A DNA stretch of 64,000 nt from Tubulanus polymorphus (lineage: Eukaryota > Nemertea > Palaeonemertea > Tubulaniformes > Tubulanidae). The stretch is from assembly GCF_964204645.1 (NCBI RefSeq), contig NC_134030.1, positions 14,412,447 to 14,476,446 on the forward strand, read 5' to 3'. Of this stretch, positions 1 to 10,880 are shown in pieces (within the stretch, counting starts at the first letter, position 1; every line of letters starts with the position of its first letter). The notes under the pieces are model-generated. The model saw only the letters and a list, made by a program, of their open reading frames with translations. It had not been told where the DNA came from and searched no databases. A program made the position numbers and the translations under genes.

Positions 1-24
1 CATGGCGGCTTATAAAAATTAGAT

Positions 25-699
25 TTGCTTGACATTGGGTCTGAAATTACGGTCGCCAATGAGGATGAGTCAGCTTGTTCTGCTGGTCTCGTGGCTGACG
101 AAATGTCGGTTCAACAGGCTATTGATGAAGGACGGAGTCAGTCTTTCCTCCTTCTGTCTGACTATTATGAGTCTTCGAATAAGGACACTCGAGCTGCAAG
201 TGTTGATAAAAAAGATAAGGACAAAGCAACTAAATTGAAAGCAATTCCTAAAATTTCTCGTCGAGTTGTTACGTCAAATAGCTCAAGTTCATCCCAGCCA
301 GAGACTTTATCTGAAAGTCATGTCGATCCTGTTTTGACAGAGTTTTTAAAGATGAAGAAAAGACTTGACTTCATGACCTGTATTATGTCAGAGATGGAGG
401 GTCTTAAAAATGTCGGACCCCCAATAAAAAATCAACAGTTAGCACAAGCCGTTGATAAACTGATTACAGGGTTTAGTGGAGAAAATTCTGATATTAAGAA
501 GGATTATGCTTGCCCTGAAAATATCACGAGTTTGGCCGTCACTAAAGTAAATCAGCCAATTTGGCCTAAGTTAAATAAAGAGTCAGCCGCTTTCGATTTT
601 AAGTGCCAGAAGATTCAGAATTATAACCTAAGAGGTATAACTGCGGTTTGTGGTTTGTCAGTATGTATTGTTGATTTCAGGGTTGATGTACATTCATAA
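25..699 (+). pseudogene. Gag-like ORF fragment, possibly of a tyrosine-recombinase (DIRS/Ngaro-like) retrotransposon
   Basis: This 224-residue open frame has no good ATG near its start and a stop just upstream at position 13, so it is probably a 5'-truncated fragment. The first two thirds are acidic, Ser/Thr-rich and low complexity. The C-terminal part has a K-V-N-x-P-I-W-x-x-L segment followed by a K-x-Q-K-I-Q pattern and a G-I-T/I turn. From memory this resembles the gag-like first ORF of invertebrate DIRS/Ngaro-type elements, where a conserved N-x-x-I-W-x-x-L block precedes an alternating helix. No zinc knuckle, reverse transcriptase or tyrosine recombinase follows in the window. The family assignment is an inference; a low-complexity host exon is the alternative. 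Confidence 0.33.
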
Positions 700-2112
700 A
701 TAAAGTGGTTTAATGGTGAAATTCACATAGAATACCACATCTTTGTTTTGTTCTTGTGGAGTTCAGAAAAAAATGAAACATATAATCAGGCTTTTAAAGA
801 GAAAAAGTTTTTTTAAGTGATAAGAAAAAAACTAAAGGAAAACATAAAAAGAGAATAAGAACACATTTACGAGAAGAAATATCATACGACCGTACGCACG
901 TGCGTATGTTTATTGTAAATATTTACATTGCCGACATGCCTTGGAATCGGTTTCGGTGACAGTTTCTGAGTCATCGACGATCTCGAATGGGATCTACCAA
1001 CAACCCATTAGAACAGGTCAAGTGACTCTTTCAGACGCGAGCTCCACACGACCTTGAAAATCATCGATGATGTCATCAGGACTCATGACGCCATGACACC
1101 TCGGACCCACGTCTAGAAAATAGATCTAACCATATCTTTAGACTGGTTGCCGGTCTCTAACTCGTTGCCGGTTTGACTATATCGTATCACTCACAACCAC
1201 CTTTTGATTGCTAAGTCTAGTTCCTATCCATCGATTCCGCTGCCCTCTTTATTACTCTGAATACCAGTCGTTGTTGCCGGTTACCTACAACGTCTCACGC
1301 TAAAGTATCATATAGAGGTTAACTCCTGTTAATTGCAATGCAACAACTGATTTTAGTGTCATATCAAACCTTTGTATTAAAATTAATAAATTAGTTACCG
1401 TACCTTGTTGAAACGTATAACGTGTTTTTTAATAATATTTTTTGATGATTTGAATCGCGAACCGAAGAATTTATTTATTTGATTTGAATTGATTGCCACA
1501 ATCCGGATTTCCAATACGGACTAAATTAATAAAATGTGAAAATTCAGTATGTCTCTCTAAAATTACTCTAAATGTTATTTTTTGTTGATAAAACGCATAA
1601 ATTTTGGTCAATTTTAACCTTTAGATTGGTTGCCTGTCCCATTCAATATGGGACTATGGGACAGGTTTTGCCCGTCCGCCATCTTCCGCGGATTTTACGG
1701 ATCCAATCAGATTTCAGTATTTCATCACGTGAACAATGTAACATGGCCGCCTACACAGTGTCTCAATTTACGTTCCATGGACCTCTTTAAAGTAATTTTT
1801 TATACCAATGAAGAAAGAAATTCCGTTAAAACTGCCAGGTAACGCTTCTGCAGGCACTTGTTCAGCGTGTGGTACCGAAAATATCGGTATTCAATTGAGG
1901 ATGGCTGCGTGACAGCGCCGTCGAAACCTACCGGTCGTCAATCAGCAATTTGGACTGGTGGATGGAAACAACAATGCATACACTACTACTATACCACTAC
2001 TGACATACTGAACGTTACAGCAGAGGCTTGTTTGTTCACTCGAGGCGATTGATTGATTGTTCTTAATGTGATATTGGACATCAGCAGTTGATCCAATGAA
2101 AATAATGACATC

Positions 2113-2164
2113 AACAAGGTAACTTCACCTACTTACTTAACAAGGTAACTTCACCTACTTACTT
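2113..2164. repeat. 26-bp direct tandem duplication
   Basis: The unit beginning AACAAGGTAACTTCACC occurs at 2,113 and again at 2,139 with only the last bases differing. It is a simple two-copy tandem duplication in non-coding sequence. Confidence 0.85.
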
Positions 2165-3477
2165 CGTAAAAATGTGAACATTGAATATTCTATTTCACAA
2201 ACACTATTGATTATCTATTGTAGATTATTGTGAGCGTTTTAGTGATGATTTTGTGAGTCACAACTCGTAGGATGTTTTAAGAAATTGAAGTAATGCATAT
2301 TAAATTAGCTCAACATGAAAATAATAGATTGCAATGCATCAAGGTAAGTTTGAAAAATGCATTCTGAACCATTAATTGTAAAGTCAATCCAGGTTTAATT
2401 GTAAGTGTGATATGTATTTTGATTTCAGAATGATAACATCATGCAGTAATCAAAGAGAATAAAGAATCAGCACTAGCTGTCATGAAATGAGATTCCAAAT
2501 AACAGGCGGTGAAACTCCTTGATTCTGATAAACTCATCATCATCAGTTACATCAGCAAGCGCCGCTGCGCCAAGATGTTGTGTACTTCATTTCTCCACTG
2601 CTCACGATCTGATAATCTGATGAGGTTTAAAGAGCTGGATTCTGTGAATAACTGCACTAGCGAGCCTTCAATTTGGATTGTGATTGGATTATCTGTCTGG
2701 TCGAGACTTGGTCTTTATGATTCTAAAGACACTATCATTCAAATCAGGGATATCAGGATCGTCCCAATTTGTCCATAAAAAAAAAACTTCTGTTCTATGT
2801 CATGAAATACATAGTGTCATTGCTTATTCTCTTGTCAATTGCTTATTCTCTTGTCAGGGGCTGAACAAGATTTCGTACCAGAAGTGAACAATAAATATCG
2901 AATTCAGTGAAAAAGAATTGGTCGTGATGAATTTTATAATCGATTTCTAGCAAAGTCAACATTGACATTGTGTGGTCCATGAGTAGAGAGGATATTGCGA
3001 ATTTCCAGTGTGATCTCAGTAACTTGTCTTGACCAAGTCTCTTAATTTGACTGTCCCAACTTGCTGTCTGTATCAGCAAATCAGTAGACTGAGGTGGATC
3101 CAAATATCTGATCTCAAAAAGCGCTAAGGAGTTCAACGATTGTAAACTTTATTCAGTCAACTGTATTAAAACATCAATTCACTAAATACATCTCAGAAAG
3201 GATGTCCCCTGTTCCTTCAGAATGTTCTGTATTCGGTGACGGTCGCGGCAGAGCTCACCGCGCATTAGATTTCGATCCTTGTTAGTTTGTATGGCGAGTA
3301 CTAGGTAAATTATCAGCGGATTTATCTGATACTTACGCAATTAATGTCTTTCTGTCCATTGTAAAGGATAATTTTGATATCGCTCGAAGCTAAGCAAATT
3401 CGAAGAGACGCCATCTTAACCAGGAAGTAACTTGCTACTTTACATGTTTGACCTTATTTGATATGGATCGAAAATGT

Positions 3478-3540
3478 AAAATAGAGGATGGGCACAACCG
3501 GTCTCTAATTGAAGATAGAGACCGGTAACCAGTCTATTTT
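3478..3540. repeat. Imperfect foldback (hairpin)
   Basis: The arms at 3,478-3,507 and 3,516-3,540 both run AAAATAGA to ACCGGTCTCTA in opposite orientation around a loop of about 8 bases. The core of the right arm, inverted, matches 1,139-1,159. It looks like a MITE terminus or a small foldback element. Confidence 0.6.
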
Positions 3541-4234
3541 AACCTTAAGAATTTGAAACAAATATAATATCTACATTGGCGTTAAATGTCAGTCCAAGTT
3601 CAAGTCCGATTCCGTAATTTCCACTCCCATCATGCACCACGAAAAGCCGCCATATTTTTCATGTTGCTTCACTTCAACTAGTTTTTTTGAGGCGACTAGT
3701 CAAAAGTTTTGAGCTACTACGATCGTAGATGAATCTAAATGCTTCAAGTGTTTAGAGTTCTTGTAACCAACCCCACACCTCCCCTACTCCGTCTGACCTG
3801 TCTGTGGTACAAAACCTATCATTCAAAAAACTAACAGTAAATTCTGCCCCAGCCGTTTTTAGGCCCCTCCTCGTTCGATCTTTGAACTTTCTATACTGAC
3901 CACGCCACCCGTAAGTTTATTTAAAAAGCTCCTCCATTCAACCAACGAATTGTATGATATTATCCTTAAATTGAGGGACGATTAATTGAAAATTGCCGAG
4001 ATTTTGCATTACTGTTTGACATTATTTTTTGATATCTCTCACATACATTTTCTTAAGAGAGTCCCTGTCAGAATAGTACGTACATTTTACTTTGACCCCT
4101 CCCCGTACAAAGTTTTACATTACCGTATTTGTTTACCCTTCCCCAAAAACCGTATGTACTATTTGAAAGCTCTCTTATAACATTTACCACGAACGCATGC
4201 ATCGGCAGCCCCCAGAGCCATTCCGAGAGGCTCC

Positions 4235-4292
4235 GTTGAAAGGTCGAAAAATAAATTCTCGCACACTCGAATTTATTTTTCGACCTTTCAAC
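4235..4292. repeat. Polinton copy 1 terminal hairpin
   Basis: The palindrome runs GTTGAAAGGTCG ... CGACCTTTCAAC around a loop containing TCTCGCACACTCGA. The same loop (TCTCACACGCTCGA) lies at the centre of the palindromic TIRs of the complete Polinton. The downstream block containing CCCTATTACTCTTAAAATAT is also shared, which identifies this as the inner part of a Polinton end. Confidence 0.8.
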
Positions 4293-4384
4293 CTTTGATA
4301 CGAAACAACATATTCCCTATTACTCTTAAAATATAAAAATGAATAACTTCTAAAATCAATTTTAATAAAAAATTTGATATTAAA

Positions 4385-4723
4385 ATGGAGAGTAAACAAA
4401 TACACAGTGAGAACAACAAATCATATCTAGATAGAATAAAAGATACTACAAATGTCAAATCAGTAGATTATAAATTTAAGAAGTTAACAGAATTAACAAT
4501 TCATAAGAAATATTTAATTACAAATATTAATACAGTTACTACCAAATATGGAGATAAATAAGTTATCCACTTAGAATATGAAGGATTAAAAGGAAATAAA
4601 TATAAATTCAGAACATATTTACCAGATAGATTTCATAGATTATCAAGTGAAGATTTTGAAGAATTATGTTCTGGTGATTTCTATTTCATATATAAGGGTA
4701 AGAATGAAAAATTGGATATTAAA
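4385..4723 (+). pseudogene. Small Polinton protein, putative OB-fold; broken and fused to PolB
   Basis: Homologue of the intact 117-residue gene at 33,549-33,902; the start MES-x-Q-x-H-S-E-N-N and most of the length are conserved. A TAA at 4,559-4,561 breaks it. The last residues and stop present in the other copy are missing here, and the frame runs on without interruption into the PolB ATG at 4,724. In the complete element this gene follows PolB instead of preceding it. Alternating strands and a conserved Y-G-D-K / L-P-D-R-F-H-R-L pattern suggest a small beta-rich fold, possibly a single-strand DNA binding protein; that function is inferred. Confidence 0.7.
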
Positions 4724-7700
4724 ATGGAAGCAAATAAGTACTACTGTTCAACATGTAAAGTTGATATAGATAAATCTCAAAAAGCAAGACATAATAAAAC
4801 TAAAACACATTTAGAGAATAAATTAAAGTTAAAATATAAAGATGATATATTAGAAACTAAATTAGATGAATTGAAGAATGAAAAAGAAACATACAAATGT
4901 GATACATGTAATCAATCATTCAGTGATAAAAGATATTATAAAGAACATTTAAAATCTAAAAGGCATATTAGAAATATGAATAATGATATTTTAGGTGAAG
5001 ATTATTTTGATAATGATAATAATAAACCGAAGACAATTATAAGAATAAAAGATACTCTAAATAATAAGAAATCATATATGGAAAATGTTAGAAATTATAT
5101 TTATTCATTAGATAATAAAAAAAGAAATATAAATAACCGAAGCATTTGAAAGTGATATTGGACCAGCTGCTATTGAATTTAAATTTCATAAAGGCAAAAC
5201 ATTAGAAGAAAATAAAAAACATTTAGAAAATATGAAAAATATTATAAGAATAATTACAGACGTAGAATACCCTAAGTTTAGTATATCGGCTAAAGTTAAA
5301 TTTCTAAAATCTGAAGATAAACCAATATATAATATAAATTCTCATTCACAACATATCATTTCAAACCAGCATATAGATGATAAATTAGGTAAATGTTATA
5401 ATGAAATGAAAAATAAGATAGAAGAGAAATATTTTGAAGGATCAGGTTTAATATTTGATGAAATAATATTTACGACTTTACATGTATACAATACAAAATA
5501 TAATAAGTTAACTAAATCAAAACCAATAGATGAAAATAATTAATCATATTATAAAGATGATAATATAAATGGAACAAGTTATATCAAATTACCATTTAAA
5601 ACTAATGCTGTTATAAATGTACAAAATTCTGATGATAAATGTTTTCTATGGACAATTATAAGTTGCTTACATCCAACAGAAGATATTACACATAGTTTTA
5701 GATTATCAAATTATATACAATTTGAAAATAATTATAGGATAGATAATTATCCTGTTAGAATTAAAAATATCCCAAAAATAGAGAGATAATAATATAAAGA
5801 TAAATGTGTTTGATTTAGTGAAATTACCAAAAACAAAAGGTAATAATATTAAACATTTTACATTAGAGCCTTTATACCTAACAAAAGATTATGATTCAAA
5901 TGATGTTATAGATATAATATATTATGAGAATCATTATATGTGGATTAAAAGAATTGATTTATTTTTCAAATCAGAAAATGATTTTGATAATAAAATATAT
6001 CTATGTAGAAAATTTATAACTAAATTCAGAACCGAAAGTGCATTATCAAATCAAAAACAATTATGTGAAAATCATGATTATTGTAAAATAGCTTTACCAA
6101 ATGAAAAGGATAAAGTATTAGAATTCGAAAATATGATTTCAAGAATAAAGTACCATCTGTAATATATGGAGATTTTGAATCACTCAATAAAGAATTAACT
6201 GATCAAGATAGAAAAGAAATATATTATAAAAGAAAGAAATTAAATTCTGAAAATGATATAATTGATTATTCAGATCCTCTAATAACAAATACAATTAAAA
6301 AGATTCATCAATCAGCTGCAGCTTTCGGGTTATATATTAAATCTGATTATCCAGAACTAATCAAAAGTGAATATTATAATTATAGAAATGAAAATGTAAT
6401 CAATCATTTTTGTGACTTATTAATTGAGTATGAAATCAAATTTAGTAAACTATTAGATACAAATAAAGAAATAGTTATGACAGAAGAAGATAAAGAAGAA
6501 TTTGAGTTTGCTGATAAAAGTTATTATTGTGAAAAGATATATAATCTTAAAGATAAAAAAGTTAGAGACCATGATCATTTGAATGGAAAGTTTAGAGGTG
6601 CAGCACTTGAGAATTGTAACTTACAAGCTAAGAAAATTAACTTTGTTCCAGTAATATTTCATAATTTATCAGGGTATGATGCTCATTTATTTATCAAACA
6701 GCCATGCCAAAAAATATAAGAGATCAATAATGAAATAGTAAGAGTAAATTTAATTAGATCAAAGGATAAAATACCAACATATAAATTTAAGATGTTAGCT
6801 AAAACATCTGAGAATTATATATTTTTCCAATTTGGGTGTCTAAGATTTATAGATTCATATAGATTTTTAAGTTGTTCATTAGATAATTTATCAAAATCAT
6901 TAGTTGATGATGAATTAAAACTATTAAAACAACACTATCCAAATAATTATGATTTTCAATTAATGAGATATAAGGGAACAATTCCATATTCATTTTATAA
7001 ATCGCATAATGATTTTAACAATAATGAATTATTAAAAGAACAATTCTATGATGAATTAAAAAATGAATATGTTAAAGATGAAGTCTATGATAGAACATTG
7101 AATATTTGGAATCATTTTAGAATGAAAAATCATGGAGAATTAGTAGATTTATATCTAAAATCACTTGCGTTATTATTAACTGATATATTCGAAAGGTTTA
7201 GAGATGTAAATCTAAAATATTTTAATATTGATCCATGTCATTGTTATTCTAGTCCAGGATTAACTTGGGACTGTGGTTTAAAATTTACAGATATAAAAAT
7301 GGATTTGTTAACAAATATAGATCAATTATTATTATTTGAAAAATCTATAAGAGGAGGCGTTTCAGGTGTATTAGGCGATTGATATGTCAATGTAAATGAT
7401 AACCCTGGTTATAAGTTATTATATATAGATGCAAATAATCTATATGGTTGGGCAATGATGGAACCTCAACCTTATGGAGTATTTGAAATAACTGAAGTTT
7501 TACAACATGAAAATAATGATAAATTTGATTGGAAGAAAAGAATTTTAGATATTGCAGATGATTCAGATACTGGTTACTTCTTTGTTGTAGATTTAGAATA
7601 TCCTGAAGATAAAAAAATTTAAATCTAGAAATCTAGCTTACTGTCCCAAACATAAAACTGTAACACATGAAGAATTATCAAATTATCAAAAAAGAATTAA

Positions 7701-8720
7701 ACCTGAAAATCATATTCATACAGAAAAGTTAATGGTAACTCGGGAAGATAAATATAATTACGTAGTACATTATAGAATGTTAAAATTCTATTTGAATCAA
7801 GGAATGGTTCTAAAAAAGTACATAGATATATTTCATTCAGTCAATCTAAATGGTTAGAAAAATATATAGATTTTAAGACCAAACAGAGAACTAAAGCTTA
7901 AACTGATTTCGAGAAAGATTTCTTCAAGTTAATGAATAATGCATTCTATGGTAAGACTTGTGAAAATATTAGAAATAGAAATGATATTGAGTTAGTTAGT
8001 AATGGTAAAAGAATTAGACATTTACAAACATATCCAAAATTTATTGGTTACAGAATATTTGATGAAAATTTTGCAGCTGTAAAAATGAAAAGAACTTCTA
8101 TCGAATTTAATAAACCAATTTATGGTGGTGCTTCAGTTTTAGAAATATCAAAATTATTAATGTATGAATTTTACTATAACGTATTACAACCTCATTTTGG
8201 AGAAAAGCATATAGAAATCTTATATTTTGATACCGACAGTTACATATTAAAGATAAAAACTAATAATATCACAGATGATTTGAAAACATTAAAACATCAT
8301 TTTGATTCCAGTAACTATCCAAAAGCTCATGAATTGTTTAACAATGATAATAAAAAGGTGCCAGGGAAGTTTAAGGATGAATTAGGAGGTGAAGAAATGA
8401 TAGAGTTCATTGGAATTCGATCTAAAATGTATAGTTATAAAACCAAAACTCATGAATCAAAGAAATTGAAAGGAATTATCAAAAGCGTAGTAGAAAAGAA
8501 TATTCATTTCAAAGATTACGTCAATTGTATATTCAATGAAGAAGTTAGAAAACACAAGATGAAATGTTTAAGATCTGAGTACCACGAGATGTTTATTGAA
8601 GAAATTGAAAAGGTAAGTCTAAATCCATTTGCTTATGGCTGCAATTTAGAAGAATACTTAAAATTTAAAAGAGAAGAAACAAAAGAAAAGGAAATAATGA
8701 ACAGGATTATAACGTGTTAA
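4724..8720 (+). pseudogene. Polinton DNA polymerase B (protein-primed type), copy 1
   Basis: The reading frame is broken by at least eight lesions. Examples are a frameshift near 5,130, TAA at 5,541, a frameshift near 6,130, TAA near 6,717, TGA at 7,380 and further shifts between 7,600 and 7,910. Aligned pieces still show two N-terminal C2H2 fingers, the exonuclease I block G-D-F-E-S (about 6,170), H-N-L-S-G-Y-D (about 6,660), the polymerase A block D-A-N-N-L-Y-G (about 7,430), N-N-A-F-Y-G-K (about 7,935) and the C block F-D-T-D-S-Y (about 8,226). The exonuclease III aspartate present in the other copy (K-S-D-V-L-L-L) is replaced here (K-S-L-A-L-L-L). The family is DNA_pol_B_2. It starts directly after the small gene in frame, and the HNH gene follows after 29 bases. 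Confidence 0.9.
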
Positions 8721-8749
8721 TCAAATTTTAATAAAAATATGTATCATAA

Positions 8750-9535
8750 ATGGAAAGTACACAAGCACAAATTATCAATATTACAAACAATAATAATGGT
8801 GTTATAAATATATATCAGAAGACATGTTGCAAATGTAAAATAAGTAAGCCATTTACAGATTATTATAAACGTAAGATTGGTAAAGATGGTTTACATCATA
8901 ATTGCAAAAGCTGTTATAATCAGAATAATCAACAATATTATAGAGATAATATTGAAGCACGCAACGATAAAATCAAGCAATGGAAGGAAAATAATCCAGA
9001 ACGCGTTAAAGCGTATCAAAATAGATATCATAAAGAAAGATATCAAACAGATTTTAATTTTAAAATGAAACAATGTCTAAGTAATAGATTAACAAAATTA
9101 TTCAGTAAACAAGCGCATTCAGTTACACTCTCTAATTTATTGGGGTGTTCAGATGAATTTCTCAAATCATGGAATGTATATCAATTCGACGATAAAATGA
9201 ATGAAAAAAACTATGGTGAATACTTTCATATTGATCATGTGTTGCCGATTTCTAAATTCAACATGAATGATGAACACAATCAGAAGTTGATATGGAGCTG
9301 GAGAAATTTAAGGCCTCTTGAAAAGAAGGAAAATATAATTAAATCAAATAAACTAGATTTTCAGTTATATTTGGATCAGCTGTGTAAAGCTTATTTCAGA
9401 ACTGTAACTAGAAAATCTTCTGTCAAAATATCCGGTCCCCTATTATGGAATACTCTATCTGAATCAATTCAAACTATTCAAAGCGAACCTGCCTTTAAGC
9501 GTACCTACATGAAATCATTATTCAACACTTTGTAA
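8750..9535 (+). CDS. Chimeric ORF: Polinton HNH endonuclease fused in frame to a LINE C-terminus
   Basis: The open frame is 261 residues and starts at an ATG in the ATAAATGG context typical of these Polinton genes. Residues about 25-60 hold C-x-x-C pairs (C-C-K-C-K and C-K-S-C) of a zinc ribbon. Residues about 150-205 hold an HNH nuclease core (F-H-I-D-H-V-L-P then W-R-N-L-R-P-L-E-K-K-E-N). Up to L-Y-L-D-Q-L the sequence parallels the HNH gene at 45,883-46,551. After that it switches to a tail with G-P-L-L-W-N-T-L and F-K-R-T-Y, the usual C-terminus of non-LTR reverse transcriptases. The fusion looks accidental; whether it is expressed is unknown. HNH metal ligands appear present. Confidence 0.8.
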   Translation: MESTQAQIINITNNNNGVINIYQKTCCKCKISKPFTDYYKRKIGKDGLHHNCKSCYNQNNQQYYRDNIEARNDKIKQWKENNPERVKAYQNRYHKERYQTDFNFKMKQCLSNRLTKLFSKQAHSVTLSNLLGCSDEFLKSWNVYQFDDKMNEKNYGEYFHIDHVLPISKFNMNDEHNQKLIWSWRNLRPLEKKENIIKSNKLDFQLYLDQLCKAYFRTVTRKSSVKISGPLLWNTLSESIQTIQSEPAFKRTYMKSLFNTL

Positions 9536-9801
9536 ATTTTCATTCTATACAAACCTATGTTAATGTGTAATATGTGAAACTTTTTTTCTTTTCTTTTCGC
9601 CTGTTAATTACTTGTGTGCATGATGTGTGAGTGTGATGAATGTTGTGTGGATGCTTCTGGGTGATACGGCTAAGATAGACTGTTTCAGTCTCTCCGTGTA
9701 GCCCCATTATCCTGTTACATTTTTTTCGTCTAATCATACTTATTATATCGTTCAATAATGTAACATCGTAATGAAAATAAATTTCAATTTCAATTTCAAC
9801 T
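9380..9801 (+). mobile_element. 5'-truncated LINE 3' end
   Basis: The last coding residues of a non-LTR reverse transcriptase (G-P-L-L-W-N-T-L ... F-K-R-T-Y) are followed by a 3' UTR of about 265 bases. This ends in AATAAA and a short (ATTTCA)n tail at about 9,779-9,800, the style of CR1/L2/RTE-type elements. The 5' truncation falls inside the HNH gene of Polinton copy 1, as expected for target-primed insertion. No clear target duplication was found. Confidence 0.65.
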
Positions 9802-10356
9802 TCATGTGTTTGACATTGGAATCAACATCATACCCATTTGAACTGTAAAATATTCATACAACATGAAAACCTACAGTACATGTATACAGTAATCAAACTT
9901 TCACCGATGTTGGATATTTGAATGAACATTAGGCTTATTTCAGTATTCTAAAGCAGGAAATAATAAGCCCAATCAATAGGCCCTATTCCCATTGGTATAA
10001 TGCGTACAGCTGTACCGTACACTTATACCAAACCTACGTACAGCAAAATGTACAGGCCTACAACGATTTCTGGTATACAAGCCGTGACCACATGAACGTT
10101 TTGGATCTAGGTTTGACTATTAATGTCAGCAGGTCAGAGAAGGCCTGAGTAAAATGTAATTGCATGGCTCAAATCAATTAGCCTTTCTGCGTGTGAATAC
10201 TTCACTGAATTGTTTTAATATTATCGAGTGAATAGTGCATAGACTAAGACTTTAGGTTAGTCCTGACCAAATCCTATCCATATGATAATGGCACCCGTTA
10301 TACAAACATCATTGTAGGGTTATCGTACTCGCTTAATACTTAAAACGCTGTTGTTT
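9802..10356. other. Non-coding, nothing recognised
   Basis: I see no gene, tandem repeat or recognisable transposon terminus here. It separates the LINE tail from the MITE-like segment. Confidence 0.4.
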
Positions 10357-10651
10357 CCCGTACGTGACCGTATACGGTGATTTCCACATAGCCGTACGTT
10401 TACGCACCGACTTGGAATATTGGGATTCGAATCCAAACACATAAAAGATCCAGCAGAACTCTAGTGATTTACCCACTGAGTAACAGAACGTAACTGCAGG
10501 GTGGATGAAAGTTGATTTACAAATAGCCTCACCTAACCCAGACCCTATTCTTTCACGCATGCGCGTACATAGATTATAGGAAGTCACAGCGTTTGTAGGG
10601 TACTCAGCCGTACGGTCAACCTATGGAGATCGCCGTACAGTCACGTACGGG
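10357..10651. mobile_element. MITE-like element with short TIRs
   Basis: CCCGTACGTGACCGTA at 10,357 reappears inverted as TACAGTCACGTACGGG ending at 10,651, giving a 295-bp unit with roughly 20-bp imperfect TIRs. Further CCGTACG motifs occur inside near the right end. No convincing target duplication is visible. A SINE-like tRNA-derived segment lies inside it. Confidence 0.45.
10415..10505 (-). mobile_element. tRNA-derived SINE head or tRNA relic
   Basis: On the minus strand a box A-like ACTCAGTGGGTAAA is followed after about 35 bases by a box B-like GGATTCGAATCC. The spacing fits an internal pol III promoter, but no acceptor stem can be closed, so a functional tRNA is unlikely. A similar ATATTGGGATTCGAA piece occurs at about 27,800. 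Confidence 0.35.
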
Positions 10652-10880
10652 TAAGAACTTCGTACTCAAAATGGTATTGGTTACTAATAGGCCTAGAGAA
10701 AAATAAATACCGTAGGCTTTCTTATCTTCCCACACTTCACAACCGAACCGACTGACCAACCAGTATATTTTAGCCCCAGTACACACCAACCGGCAACGGC
10801 CTCATCACTTTTTGTCAACTGTGTGTTCCGTAGGCTATCGATAATCACCTGATACTTTTCTGTCGTTTCTTTTCTTTCCG

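Larger units (their letters stand above)
700..4234. other. Unassigned non-coding stretch with short repeats
   Basis: No open frame here has recognisable domains. Those over 60 residues (for example at 1,572-1,790 and 2,843-3,136 minus) have no family signature. The stretch does hold a 21-bp sequence at 1,139-1,159 that recurs inverted at 3,516-3,536 (20 of 21 positions match by eye), a 26-bp direct duplication at 2,113-2,164 and a foldback at 3,478-3,540. It may be an old, unrecognised transposon. I see no conserved gene. Confidence 0.5.
4235..9395 (+). mobile_element. Decayed Polinton/Maverick copy 1, left part only
   Basis: The segment contains, in order, a hairpin terminus, the small putative OB-fold gene, a protein-primed type PolB and an HNH nuclease. 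All are clearly homologous to genes of the complete Polinton at 28,951-47,080, but gene order and orientation differ. No integrase, ATPase or capsid genes are present. The right side is cut where the HNH frame runs into a LINE 3' end at about 9,380-9,395. The left outer palindrome arm is also missing beyond about 4,235, so neither original end survives and no target duplication can be read. Many stops and frameshifts show that this copy is dead. Confidence 0.85.

Noticed and set aside
2843..3136. 97-residue minus-strand ORF
   Set aside because: No recognisable family, isolated, and no supporting signals; could be part of an unknown element but cannot be supported.
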